Source: Herbinix sp. | GTDB taxonomy: Bacteria; Bacillota; Clostridia; Lachnospirales; Lachnospiraceae | Assembly: GCA_029238935.1 (NCBI GenBank) | Contig: JAQZBN010000002.1 | Coordinates: 62,001-126,000 of the forward strand | Direction of reading: 5' to 3' | Length of the DNA: 64,000 bases | Part shown: piece by piece, positions 44,699-54,095 of the stretch | Numbering within the stretch: position 1 is the first letter of the stretch | Layout: every line of letters begins with the position of its first letter | Program-made: the position numbers and the translations under genes | The notes under the pieces: generated by a model | Database searches by the model: none | Told to the model about the DNA's origin: nothing | Seen by the model: the letters and a program-made list of their open reading frames with translations, nothing else

Positions 44699-47600
44699 TA
44701 CATTACATTCATCTCATAGATCGAGTACGTCCAGCCAGTCCCTCGCTTTAGCATAAGTATTTTGATGTACCTCGCTGTCACCGGATTAAATTCATATATC
44801 TTGGTTCCGGTACTTCCGTTTGTTTCCGTAAAGATATCCGTAAAATTCGTACCATCGTTAGAATATTGTAGCTTATATTCTTTTCCATAGGCATTTTCCC
44901 AGGTTAGTTCAATTGTTGAAAATGTCTTTGGCTCTTTTAAGTCGACCAATACCCAGTGATCATCTACCGCAGCTTTTGCAGCCCACCTGGTACTCATCTC
45001 ACCATCCACTATTTTTCCAGGACCAAAATCATTACTTTCATAATCACTGGCGGTCACTTCTGCATTGAGTGTCAAACTAGGCCTTTGATTTACCAGAATT
45101 GCAAACTCATACATGGAGTATCCCCAATTGGTACCTCGTTTCACTCCGACCCAACGTACATATCTTGCACTGATTGCCGAGCCAAAATCGAAATTATCTT
45201 CCCTCTCCGCACCTGTTCCACCAGTACCATCGACTTTGTGTGCGATCTGAGAAAAATTCTCTCCGTCATCGGATACTTCAATATAATATTCTTTTCCATA
45301 AGCCGCTTCCCAGTTGATTGTAATGGAATGAAACTCTGAGACTTTACCCAGATCAACGAATAGCCACTCATCATCACTACCCTGACCCGACGCCCATCTG
45401 GAACCGATGTTCCCATCGATTGCATTTTTGGCTACATTATCACCTTCTTCCGTCGTACTGGCGGTGACGATGCTTCCGATACTTAGGTTACGTTTTAGTG
45501 AGTTGATTTCAGCCGGCTCATAATTTACTGCATTCCGATATTTTCTAACCGGTGTTAATAGGGTTGCACCTTCCTTGATATAGCATTTTATTGTATATTC
45601 TTTCGATTCTTCACCCTCCGGTATGACAATAGGGTCAGTGGTTATTGTAAAATGATCACCAGATATTAATTTCGAGTCGAATGCACTCCTTCTAGTATCA
45701 ACCAGTTCATTTCCTTGATAAACTTCTGCAATTAATTCACCGGCTACATTGCTTTCTTCTGATACATCGATATCCACCGAGATCGTAACCGTTCCGGCTG
45801 ACACCAGTCCTGTAAGCTCACCGTTATGTTCCATGTACATACTGCCAATCGTAAAGGATGTGGTTCCTTGGTTTATCACAGAATGATTCACATTAAACCC
45901 TTCTAGTTCAAATCGCGGCTCTGCACCATATAAATTCTTTTCTTTAAAATCCAAAGTAATTTCTTTTACTTCCCCAGGCATTAATGAAAAATAATTATCC
46001 TCATAGAAAACCGGAAGTACCCTTTCCCCACTCTGCTCGTTCATCACTTTAAGCCGGATCATCAGTGCCGGTTTATCCGAGTTGTTCTCCACTCTGATGT
46101 GATAGTATCTTGAGGAGTCTTTTGTTTCAATATATGAATACTGTGCTTTTACATCTAATTGAGGAATTTGATCCATCGTCGTATAATCCTGATAGGTATT
46201 AAAGTTATTCCAATAGAAGTCTGTGGTAAGGATCTCACCTGCTGCATTTTCTACCCTGGTCTTAACAAACTGAACCGGGGAGGCATTTCTGTCAAAGGCA
46301 AGCTGAAATAATGTCTCCTTCGTATCTGATTTCATGTCCTTGGTAACGCTTTTCGCATAGAGTAACTCCCCATTGATATCATAGAGCTCTACAATCGCTT
46401 TCAGTCCATTTTGATCCTTTGGAGTTGCATTGATCAGCACCATATCATTATTAGCGATATTAAAGATGAAATTAATCGGCTGATTACCGGTTTTTACACC
46501 ATAATATGCTCCATTTACATCGTGGTAATAATCATAGGTCTGCCAGATCAAAGACGGCCAAACCGACTGACTCATCCACAACAGCATCCCATTACTTTTA
46601 GTATCAAAGGTAGCCTCAAAGATCGCTTTATAATTTTCATATCCGACCATCTGGGCATTTCGAACGAATTCTTCCACATTAGTATAATTGCCATAGCTGG
46701 TACAATCCAGCATATATTGTTTTCCGGAACAATTCCAATAATCAGCAAGATCATGAAGAGACCACATGGAATTCTTAGGCCATAAATTTTCTTCCGGAAG
46801 CATCGCTTTCATACTCTCAATTACAGGAATGTTAGGTAGTCCTCGCTCGCTGGTAATCAAATTAGGAGTTGTGCTCTTAAAATAGAACTTCGGTCCTTTG
46901 GCAGCATAAGGTCCCCCTGGTCCCACAGGATCCCATCTGGAATTCGGAAAATAGAGCCTAGTTCCGTCTAGCTCCGTAATCAAGCTGCGGAAACCATCTT
47001 CCAGCTCTTTCTTTTCCGGCCATGCTTCATTGATACCGCAGTAGAAAGCTAAGGATGCATGGGATCTATAATCTTTAATCTTATCCTCTGCATTGGCCAG
47101 GAACATCGGAACATCCTTTGGTACATGGAGCCAACCCCCTGGCAGGAAGAAATCGTCCCAAATCAGAACTCCGTATTTATCGCAAGCTTCATAGAACGCC
47201 GGATCATTGGTTTGACCTCCCCAATTTCGGATCATATTCAAATTAGCATCATGATGTAACCGAATTTTATCATCAAAGGTCTCATCATCCACGTCCAGAT
47301 TAATCTCTTCCATTCCCCAGTTACCGCCACGGCATATAATTCTCGTACCATTGCAATATAAAGCTAGGTTCTTTCCGTTGATATATCCATTGGGATCAAC
47401 TTCATCCCCGGGCTCTTGTTTGTAGCTAAATTCGCGCACACCAAATTGAAAACTATCCTGATCCGATTCTACGCCGTCGATATAAGCACTTACGGATACC
47501 CTATACAGCGGTTGATCACCATAGGTGTTCGGCCACCATACCTTTGGTTCCTCCAAAACTTGTGTATCAAATATTACTTCCTTCGTTTGACCAGCTTCCA

Positions 47601-49503
47601 GTACAATTTCTTTTTCAAATATAAGTTCCGGGCATTCCTTCACTGTACCTTTCACAATTGCTGTAATCGATTGGTTATTTGAATTATGCACTTCTGTTTT
47701 CAATATTAAATTAGCTTTTGATAAATTAAATGATCCATCCTTATTAGGATCAAATGTCGTAATCATCCAGGGATCAATCACTTGAAGCTCTTTCGTATAG
47801 GTTAAAAATACATCATTATAGATACCTATGTTACGGCCTCTAACGGTTGGAACCCAGTCCCAGCCTGCGCTAGCGGAATGAGTTGGACCATCTGCCCCGA
47901 TGCTGCCGTCATTACCAAACACTCCACCCATGGTACCCGGACCATACTCTCCACTGACGAATGGGGTTCCGGGATCAGTATTGTTATAGATCAACACTGC
48001 TAGATAATTTTCTTTACCAAAGTTTACAAACTCCGTTACATCAAATTTTGCTCTTGTGAATGCCCCATTAATATTACCAAGTCTCTTCCCGTTAAAATAA
48101 ACTTCTGCCTTATAATTGATTGCCTCAAAATTCAACCAAACCTTTTGTCCTTGTGAAGACTTGGGAATCTCAAAACTATTTCGATACCAAAAATTAGATT
48201 TGAAATAACTATCCGACACTAAAAACTGTTGATCACCGTAATTCGGATCCGCAACCGCACCTGCTTTGAGAAAGGATGTAAGCACTGTTCCAGGAACTAT
48301 GGCAGGCAGCCAAGTATCCGAGTTATACTCTTTCGATGCAATCCTGCATCCAATTGTATCTGCAGTATCATTGGAACTTTCTGGATTTGCATATGCATCT
48401 GCACTTGAATCCACCTCTGAAGCTCGCTCCACTTGCCAATTACCTCCAGTTAAAACGAACGCACCATCATCCCTCGTCCGAGGTTTATTTTCCTGATCCC
48501 CTTGATAGTACAGCTCATTGGTTCCATACACTTCGAATTCTCTTACGATATAAGCTAAATTCGCTTCTGTTGGTTTTGATTTGCACAGTAATTTTACATA
48601 ACGGGCTTTGTGCTCATCAAAATTAAGCACCTTAACTCCACCAGTTCCGCTCTCATCCTGCGCAACCTTCGTCCAAGTTTTTGTATCATCGGAAACTTGT
48701 ATCTCATAAGTTTTTGCATACATACTTCCCCAATAGATTTTTACGGAACTAAGAGCACTTTCCTGTCCTAAATCGACATAAATCCATTCCTCATTGTTCC
48801 CACCACTCATCCAGCAACTTACAAAGTCATCTTCACCATATGGTTGAAAGATTCGATTTCCTGAAGCATCTAATAAGTTCCATTCAGAAAATTGCACTCG
48901 ATCAGAACCATTTACACCAGTAATATTTAACCGAAAATAATGATATGCTTTTTCAATGTTAGAAACAGTATAAGTATTCGTAACTCCTCTTCCGGAAAAC
49001 GACTGAGCCTCCTGAGAATCAATTGTAGTAAAATTGGTACCATCATTGGAGCCCTGTAAGGTCCAGGATAGCGGATCTGCACCAGAAGCAGAATACCAAT
49101 CACTATAGATACTGGATGCTATTTGATAACTGGCTACCACTGCCTTTCTTGGAACCTGTACCTGAACCCAGGTATTTCTGTTAAAGCTCTCAAATCTTGT
49201 GTTTATATCATTATCAAACAAATATTTCACATTACCATATCTAGCATCATTTCCATGTTCATGAGAATAATGAATAGCCATTTTGCTCTCATTCTCTATG
49301 TCATGAATGATACCATCCGTCACTAAATGCGCTGTCTCGTTAAAACCGAACGCACTGGATTGATATGCAGCTCTTCTGAGCGCTAAATTTCGGACGGAAC
49401 CGTCCGCAACACCTAGTAATTGATTACCTAAAGTAACCGACATCACTGTAACCATAAATATCACACCTATCGGAATAAATTTTTTTAATAACTTGAACAA
49501 CAT
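44698..49503 (-). CDS. Large secreted GH2 exo-beta-glycosidase with four discoidin-type (CBM32-like) domains
   Basis: A 1601-residue exported enzyme. Signal peptide (first about 32 residues), two F5/8-type-C domains (about 35-330), GH2 jelly roll (about 345-560), Ig-like domain, TIM barrel with acid/base Glu826 in FYCGINEAWP and nucleophile Glu886 in LITSERGLP, Ig-like domains, then two more F5/8C domains (about 1350-1470 and 1480-1601). The catalytic sequences resemble exo-beta-glucosaminidases and beta-mannosidases of GH2. No SLH, dockerin or sortase motif is seen. It would cut terminal sugars from polymers or glycans outside the cell. Confidence 0.88.
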   Translation of the reverse strand: MLFKLLKKFIPIGVIFMVTVMSVTLGNQLLGVADGSVRNLALRRAAYQSSAFGFNETAHLVTDGIIHDIENESKMAIHYSHEHGNDARYGNVKYLFDNDINTRFESFNRNTWVQVQVPRKAVVASYQIASSIYSDWYSASGADPLSWTLQGSNDGTNFTTIDSQEAQSFSGRGVTNTYTVSNIEKAYHYFRLNITGVNGSDRVQFSEWNLLDASGNRIFQPYGEDDFVSCWMSGGNNEEWIYVDLGQESALSSVKIYWGSMYAKTYEIQVSDDTKTWTKVAQDESGTGGVKVLNFDEHKARYVKLLCKSKPTEANLAYIVREFEVYGTNELYYQGDQENKPRTRDDGAFVLTGGNWQVERASEVDSSADAYANPESSNDTADTIGCRIASKEYNSDTWLPAIVPGTVLTSFLKAGAVADPNYGDQQFLVSDSYFKSNFWYRNSFEIPKSSQGQKVWLNFEAINYKAEVYFNGKRLGNINGAFTRAKFDVTEFVNFGKENYLAVLIYNNTDPGTPFVSGEYGPGTMGGVFGNDGSIGADGPTHSASAGWDWVPTVRGRNIGIYNDVFLTYTKELQVIDPWMITTFDPNKDGSFNLSKANLILKTEVHNSNNQSITAIVKGTVKECPELIFEKEIVLEAGQTKEVIFDTQVLEEPKVWWPNTYGDQPLYRVSVSAYIDGVESDQDSFQFGVREFSYKQEPGDEVDPNGYINGKNLALYCNGTRIICRGGNWGMEEINLDVDDETFDDKIRLHHDANLNMIRNWGGQTNDPAFYEACDKYGVLIWDDFFLPGGWLHVPKDVPMFLANAEDKIKDYRSHASLAFYCGINEAWPEKKELEDGFRSLITELDGTRLYFPNSRWDPVGPGGPYAAKGPKFYFKSTTPNLITSERGLPNIPVIESMKAMLPEENLWPKNSMWSLHDLADYWNCSGKQYMLDCTSYGNYTNVEEFVRNAQMVGYENYKAIFEATFDTKSNGMLLWMSQSVWPSLIWQTYDYYHDVNGAYYGVKTGNQPINFIFNIANNDMVLINATPKDQNGLKAIVELYDINGELLYAKSVTKDMKSDTKETLFQLAFDRNASPVQFVKTRVENAAGEILTTDFYWNNFNTYQDYTTMDQIPQLDVKAQYSYIETKDSSRYYHIRVENNSDKPALMIRLKVMNEQSGERVLPVFYEDNYFSLMPGEVKEITLDFKEKNLYGAEPRFELEGFNVNHSVINQGTTSFTIGSMYMEHNGELTGLVSAGTVTISVDIDVSEESNVAGELIAEVYQGNELVDTRRSAFDSKLISGDHFTITTDPIVIPEGEESKEYTIKCYIKEGATLLTPVRKYRNAVNYEPAEINSLKRNLSIGSIVTASTTEEGDNVAKNAIDGNIGSRWASGQGSDDEWLFVDLGKVSEFHSITINWEAAYGKEYYIEVSDDGENFSQIAHKVDGTGGTGAEREDNFDFGSAISARYVRWVGVKRGTNWGYSMYEFAILVNQRPSLTLNAEVTASDYESNDFGPGKIVDGEMSTRWAAKAAVDDHWVLVDLKEPKTFSTIELTWENAYGKEYKLQYSNDGTNFTDIFTETNGSTGTKIYEFNPVTARYIKILMLKRGTGWTYSIYEMNVM

Positions 49504-49837
49504 TGTTACCTCCCGTTATCATTCTTTATAATTTTGAGAAGAACCTTGATGTTTACATATATTGTATATTGATTATAACATTCGGTTAGGTAATAATCTT
49601 CTGAATGATTCTATAAAAATTCCAGAAAATTAACATTAACATATCCTAAACTATATAATCTTGAGTTAAAAGACATGATGATCATCTGCAGTAAAATGAT
49701 ACTAACATTTTCTGGTATCCTATGTCTTGTTGCTCTTCCACATTTTATTGTGCTATAATAACATTAAAGGTGCCTGACCCCATGAACAAAGTGTGAACGC
49801 TCGCGTTCACACTTTGTTCATGGGGTCAGGCACCTTT
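49504..49837. other. Intergenic region upstream of the large GH2 gene
   Basis: About 330 bases between the hydroxy-acid oxidase stop and the GH2 start, both on minus. The right part is palindromic repeat copy 4; the rest is AT-rich and should hold the GH2 promoter, which I could not fix. No gene was seen. Confidence 0.45.
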
Positions 49838-49838
49838 T
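49766..49838. repeat. Long palindromic repeat, copy 4 (GTGCCTGAC family)
   Basis: Arms AAAGGTGCCTGACCCCATG and CATGGGGTCAGGCACCTTT, inner stem TGAACAAAGTGTGAAC/GTTCACACTTTGTTCA, tip GCTCGC. It follows the stop of the hydroxy-acid oxidase gene directly. Very close to copy 3; at one inner position copy 3 has a C-G pair where copy 4 has G-C, so pairing is kept. Confidence 0.93.
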
Positions 49839-50851
49839 TACATAACCATATCCCGTGTGATTTCTTTCAGGCTGTGTGCTCCGCACATAGCCATTGTATC
49901 TTCCAGTTCTGCCGCCAGCTTATGAATATAAGCCGTCACACCTTCTTCAGCCCCACCATAAACTGCAGTTACAAATGGTCTTGCAATCAAAACACCATCT
50001 GCACCCAGTGCTAATGCTTTAAAGATATCCATACCGGAACGAATGCCACCGTCAACAAAGATCTTCATGGAACCGTCCACAGCTTTCACAATTTGCTCTA
50101 GTACTTCAGCCGTGGCCGGACATTGATCCAAGACTCTACCACCGTGATTTGAGACAACTATGGCGGATGCCCCGGCTTCTTTTGCTTTCATGGCACCTTT
50201 TATTGTCATAATCCCTTTTACAATAAACGGTACTTTTGTAGCCTCAACAATTTCTTTTAACTCAGAAACTGATTTACTGCCAGCTGGTGGTGTCATGTTT
50301 TTAAGAAAAGGAAGTCCTGCTGCATCGATATCCATAGCAACTGCAAAAGCACCGGATTCACTAACCATCTTCATCTTTTCTTCAATTGTACCAATATTCC
50401 ATGGCTTTACCGTCGGGATACCTATCCCACCTTTTTTTCTGATTGCATCAGTCGCATACTTCATTACATCCGGATTTGTTCCATCCCCTGTAAAGGCTGC
50501 AATTCCTGCATCGGCACAGGCACCAACTAAAATACTATTATAAGCCAAATCATCGTATTTTTCACCATAATGCAGATTTACCGTACCAACAGGGCCAGCA
50601 AAAAAAGGATACTTAAATTCTTGTTCAAAGATACGAAACGTTGTATCAACCGGTTTATTCTCCGTTAAGGTATCCATGTTGACACGGATTTCTCTCCATT
50701 TATCATAATTTCGAATGGCCGTATCCCCAAGTCCTTTTGCTCCGGGACCAGGCATTTGATTTTTGCAAGCTTTTCCATTGCATTCTATACAGGTTCGGCA
50801 GTATTTTCCCATTTGATTTCTTGCGCTTTCTATTACTTCCTGGTAATTCAT
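49838..50851 (-). CDS. FMN-dependent alpha-hydroxy-acid oxidase/dehydrogenase family protein
   Basis: A 337-residue FMN TIM-barrel protein. Family marks: a Lys in FIVKGIMT, VVSNHGGRVLD with the proton-abstracting His, and FMN-phosphate strands KIFVDGGIRSGMDIFKALALGADGVLIARPF. Members oxidise L-lactate, glycolate or other 2-hydroxy acids; in an anaerobe an electron carrier other than oxygen is likely. The N-terminus has cysteines 18, 21, 24 and 29 (CxxCxxCx4C), unusual for the family. ATG 50851 is chosen because AGGAGAG lies 9 bases upstream. The gene ends at palindrome copy 4. Confidence 0.87.
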   Translation of the reverse strand: MNYQEVIESARNQMGKYCRTCIECNGKACKNQMPGPGAKGLGDTAIRNYDKWREIRVNMDTLTENKPVDTTFRIFEQEFKYPFFAGPVGTVNLHYGEKYDDLAYNSILVGACADAGIAAFTGDGTNPDVMKYATDAIRKKGGIGIPTVKPWNIGTIEEKMKMVSESGAFAVAMDIDAAGLPFLKNMTPPAGSKSVSELKEIVEATKVPFIVKGIMTIKGAMKAKEAGASAIVVSNHGGRVLDQCPATAEVLEQIVKAVDGSMKIFVDGGIRSGMDIFKALALGADGVLIARPFVTAVYGGAEEGVTAYIHKLAAELEDTMAMCGAHSLKEITRDMVM

Positions 50852-50996
50852 TGCTTGTTCTCTCCTATCTTTGGCATTCATAAAATCTTATGTTATTCTT
50901 TAAGCATACGCAAAAACTTTAATTTGTAAAGATATAAAATGAATGTTTCCATAATTATCATAAATACATGCAATCATTTTAAGAAGAACAATAAAA

Positions 50997-51040
50997 TGCA
51001 CCAAACATTAGATGATATCAGTATTATCTAATGTGGTGCA
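50997..51040 (-). terminator. Rho-independent terminator of the pdaA-like gene
   Basis: TGCACCAAACATTAGAT pairs with ATCTAATGTGGTGCA with one bulge; on the minus strand the stem is followed by TTTTATT. It lies 85 bases past the stop of the deacetylase gene. Confidence 0.75.
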
Positions 51041-51124
51041 CTTCGCATCTTTGTATAATTCGTATTCCTATAACAACTTATACTTCCTCATTTTCTTATA
51101 TTTTCATAATAACCAACATGACTC

Positions 51125-51934
51125 TCAACGAACTAAATCTTCTAATTTTCCAAAGGTATAACCCATCTCTTCCCACTTAGTAAGCAATTCATCCATAATA
51201 CACGAATTTGTCTTGGAGGTGCTATGTAAAAGAACGATGGCCCCAGGATGAATCCGACCTAAAAGCTTATTAAAAGCTTCTTCCTTCGAAGGTTGTTTGT
51301 CATTATACCAATCTACATAAGCAAGACTCCAAAAGAAGGTTTTATATCCCAATTCCTTCGCCATGGTTAAGTTATTTACACTATACTTGCCTCTCGGGGG
51401 ACGGTAGAATTTAACCAGATCCTGCCCTGTAATGTCCTTATAAATCCTTTCCAAATCCTCAATTTCTTTTCGAAATGAATCCATCCCGGTTATGTTAGTC
51501 ATATCCGGATGATTATAGGTATGATTTGCAACCGTATGTCCCTCTGCAACCATTCTCTGCACCAGATCCGGGCTGGTTGTTAAATAATTTCCAACCAAGA
51601 AAAACGTAGCAGATACATTGTGTTTTTTCAAAGCATCTAATATCGTCGCAGTGTATCCATTCTCATAGCCTGCGTCAAAGGTAAGGTAAATCACTTTCTC
51701 CTTAGTGTTCCCTATAAAGTAGGCATCATATTTCTTTAATTCATCTGCAGTAGCATTGCCGGTTGGTGGTTGACCTTTTACAGTAAATCCCAAGCCCCAG
51801 TTTTCACCACCATCCTCCATTAAATAATCCTTTTCATATGCATTTACGATCATTGCAACACCACCACCAAAAAAATAGGAACAAGTAAATATGAGAAGAG
51901 TTGCTATTATTTGTCTTATATTTATCCGTATCAT
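51125..51934 (-). CDS. pdaA: PdaA-type polysaccharide deacetylase (N-acetylmuramic acid deacetylase)
   Basis: A 269-residue exported NodB-fold enzyme. An N-terminal membrane segment (IIATLLIFTCSYFFGGGVAMI) is followed by a NWGLGF opening and the deacetylase motifs: TFDAGYENG (catalytic Asp), HTYNHPD (metal His), RPPRGKYS, FWSLAYVDW and LLHSTSKTN. The NWGLG start and DAGYENG motif are marks of PdaA, which deacetylates muramic acid on the way to muramic delta-lactam in the spore cortex. The presence of it fits a spore-former. Single gene. Confidence 0.87.
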   Translation of the reverse strand: MIRINIRQIIATLLIFTCSYFFGGGVAMIVNAYEKDYLMEDGGENWGLGFTVKGQPPTGNATADELKKYDAYFIGNTKEKVIYLTFDAGYENGYTATILDALKKHNVSATFFLVGNYLTTSPDLVQRMVAEGHTVANHTYNHPDMTNITGMDSFRKEIEDLERIYKDITGQDLVKFYRPPRGKYSVNNLTMAKELGYKTFFWSLAYVDWYNDKQPSKEEAFNKLLGRIHPGAIVLLHSTSKTNSCIMDELLTKWEEMGYTFGKLEDLVR

Positions 51935-52206
51935 ATCTTACTCCGTCAATCTTCATTACTAAAATATATTTGATGTAGTACTTAGTCATTCCTTTGAAAC
52001 CTATTTTATTCGCCTTCTCCGATCGAATAGTTTATGAATATAATTTTACTATTAATGAAAGTGAAATAAAAACCTACATCTAAAAATAGAAAAGAATGAA
52101 TTAGATCATTCAAATAATAATCGATATTTGACAGCTTCTAAGCATAAAGCAACTTAGTAATTTAATTTCATATAGTCTTATAACAACACAGATCCATAAC
52201 AATCAC

Positions 52207-53019
52207 TTATGAAAATGCCACCGATGCAGCAATGCTTCCCGCCATGATAGATAAAATGATAGCCAGCGACCATTCCGTTGAGATATGCATATCAAATATT
52301 AACACAGTCAGCTTGATTCCAGTAAAGGTAAGTATTGCAGCAACTCCATACTTCACATATTTAAATTTTTCATGAATTTTTCCAAGTACAAAATACATAT
52401 TTCGAAGACCTAGAATTGCTAATATGTTAGAAGCATACACGATAAAAGGATCTGTTGAGATAGAAAAGATAGCTGGAATTGAATCAATTGCAAAAATAAT
52501 GTCGGTTAACTCTACAAGTATTAAGATAGCAAAGAGTGGAGTTGCATAAAGCACTTTATTTTTCTTTATAAAAAATCGATCACCCTCCAACTGATTAGTG
52601 ACAGGAATTATTTTACCTAGAGATATAATAATTTTACTTTCTTGTAGATTTTTATTTTCCCCCTGCTTAAGGAGCATTTTAATACCACTGACGATTAAAA
52701 TCACTCCAAACACATACAATAACCAGTGAAACATCTCAACGACCTTAACACCTAAAAAGATAAATAGCATTCTTAATACACAAGCTCCAAAGATTCCATA
52801 ATTCAAAACTCTTCTTTGATATTCTATTTTGATACCGAAACTGGAAAAAACAATGATAAACAGGAATAAATTATCAATGCTTAAGCTTTGTTCCACTACA
52901 TATCCCCCTATAAACTCCAATGCTTTTCCTTCTCCAAGAAAAAGGAGAATCCCTATTGCTAATCCTAAAGCAACATCAAACCAAAATAATACCCAGGATA
53001 ATGCTTTATAAGCAGACAT
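52207..53019 (-). CDS. TerC-family integral membrane protein
   Basis: A 270-residue membrane protein with about seven helices and the TerC marks: GYVVEQSLSIDNLFLFIIVF (with acidic residues inside a helix), then VELTDIIFAIDSIPAIFSIS and ILGLRNMYF. Family members are implicated in manganese export, metal loading of secreted proteins, or tellurium resistance. ATG 53019 is chosen because GGGAGG lies 7 bases upstream; the longer frame precedes that site. I looked for a yybP-ykoY manganese riboswitch upstream and did not find its conserved core. Confidence 0.88.
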   Translation of the reverse strand: MSAYKALSWVLFWFDVALGLAIGILLFLGEGKALEFIGGYVVEQSLSIDNLFLFIIVFSSFGIKIEYQRRVLNYGIFGACVLRMLFIFLGVKVVEMFHWLLYVFGVILIVSGIKMLLKQGENKNLQESKIIISLGKIIPVTNQLEGDRFFIKKNKVLYATPLFAILILVELTDIIFAIDSIPAIFSISTDPFIVYASNILAILGLRNMYFVLGKIHEKFKYVKYGVAAILTFTGIKLTVLIFDMHISTEWSLAIILSIMAGSIAASVAFS

Positions 53020-53166
53020 GTACATTCCTCCCAATTGAGATTAAAGTAATTTCATGAAATAGCCAGCCATTGAACTATCTAGTGTAACAAATAATGATGC
53101 CATCAAAATTCATGGAAAGACGAATGAAACTCATCCAATATTTTTTAATAGTTCAATATATAAAAG

Positions 53167-53213
53167 AAAGACCTTTTATATACTTAGCAAATGCTAAAAT
53201 ATAAAAGGTCTTT
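53167..53213. terminator. Rho-independent terminator after the SDR gene
   Basis: AAAGACCTTTTATAT pairs with ATATAAAAGGTCTTT, a perfect 15-base stem with a 17-base loop. It ends the minus-strand SDR transcript upstream of terC. Confidence 0.85.
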
Positions 53214-53239
53214 TAAGGATAACAATGCATCTCATAAAT

Positions 53240-53980
53240 TTATATGTCCATACCATTATTAGGGCTAATTATTTGTCCTGTCATAGATTCTTGCATCAAG
53301 ATTGCACAGATGAACTCAGCGATATCCTCCGGTGTAGAAATCCGTTGTAAGGGAAGGTGCCCGCTTAACCGCATCATCTTCTCTTCTTCACCCATCCACC
53401 AACGAGTATCTACCGCTGCCGGAGCGATACAATTTACCCGAATATCCGGCGCTAGACCATGAGCAAGGGATTTCGTCAACCCATGGACTGCCGCTTTTGA
53501 AACCGCATAGGGCAAGGATGACCCTGAACCGGTTATTCCAGCAATACTTCCTACATTTAAAATCGAACATCCTTTATTCCTGAGCATATAAGGAGTAACG
53601 GCTCTGGCACAATAAAACATTCCTTTTACATTAACATTCATCAGTTGTTCCCATACCTCATCGCTGACGGCATCAAGATCGGATAACTCAATCTGTTTTG
53701 TGATACTTGCATTGTTAACCAGGTAATGCACGGTTCCAAACCTCGAAATCACTTGATGAACCATTTCCTTTACCTCATTATCGTTTGATACATCCGCCTG
53801 AAGCAACAGAACCTCTGCTCCTATGGTTTGTATTTCTCTAGCTGTAAGTAATGCCTCCTTCTCCGAATTCAAGTAATTGAGTGCTATTTTCGCTCCTCTT
53901 TCTGCCATTTTAAGACAAGTACTTCTGCCAATCCCTGTACCTCCACCGGTAATAATTGCTACTTTATCTTTCATTTCCAT
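53240..53980 (-). CDS. Short-chain dehydrogenase/reductase (FabG-like)
   Basis: A 246-residue classical SDR: TGGGTGIGR cofactor motif, NNAS, catalytic Ser in NVGSIAG, YAVSK and a PAAVDTRWW loop in place of the PGxIxT motif. Length and motifs fit 3-oxoacyl-ACP reductase or a sugar/alcohol oxidoreductase; the LysR gene divergent from it and the lack of fatty acid genes favour a dedicated oxidoreductase. A GAGGATGAAGAG-type site precedes the ATG. Confidence 0.85.
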   Translation of the reverse strand: MEMKDKVAIITGGGTGIGRSTCLKMAERGAKIALNYLNSEKEALLTAREIQTIGAEVLLLQADVSNDNEVKEMVHQVISRFGTVHYLVNNASITKQIELSDLDAVSDEVWEQLMNVNVKGMFYCARAVTPYMLRNKGCSILNVGSIAGITGSGSSLPYAVSKAAVHGLTKSLAHGLAPDIRVNCIAPAAVDTRWWMGEEEKMMRLSGHLPLQRISTPEDIAEFICAILMQESMTGQIISPNNGMDI

Positions 53981-54020
53981 CTTCGCTCTTCATCCTCCTT
54001 ATATTCAAATGATAGTTTTA

Positions 54021-54049
54021 TTATACATTTTGATTATGTCGATGTATAA
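54021..54049. promoter_or_regulatory. Candidate LysR-type operator between SDR and LysR genes
   Basis: Perfect inverted repeat TTATACAT (54021-54028) and ATGTATAA (54042-54049), 13 bases apart. It contains the T-N11-A layout of LysR-type boxes and lies between the divergent SDR and LysR genes. Confidence 0.5.
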
Positions 54050-54095
54050 TAGTTAGAAATGATAGACCCCATCTGTAAAAGTGATAGGAGGAGAA

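Noticed and set aside
53020-53240. Possible manganese riboswitch (yybP-ykoY) before the TerC-family gene
   Set aside because: The conserved core sequence was not found; only a terminator of the SDR gene lies there.
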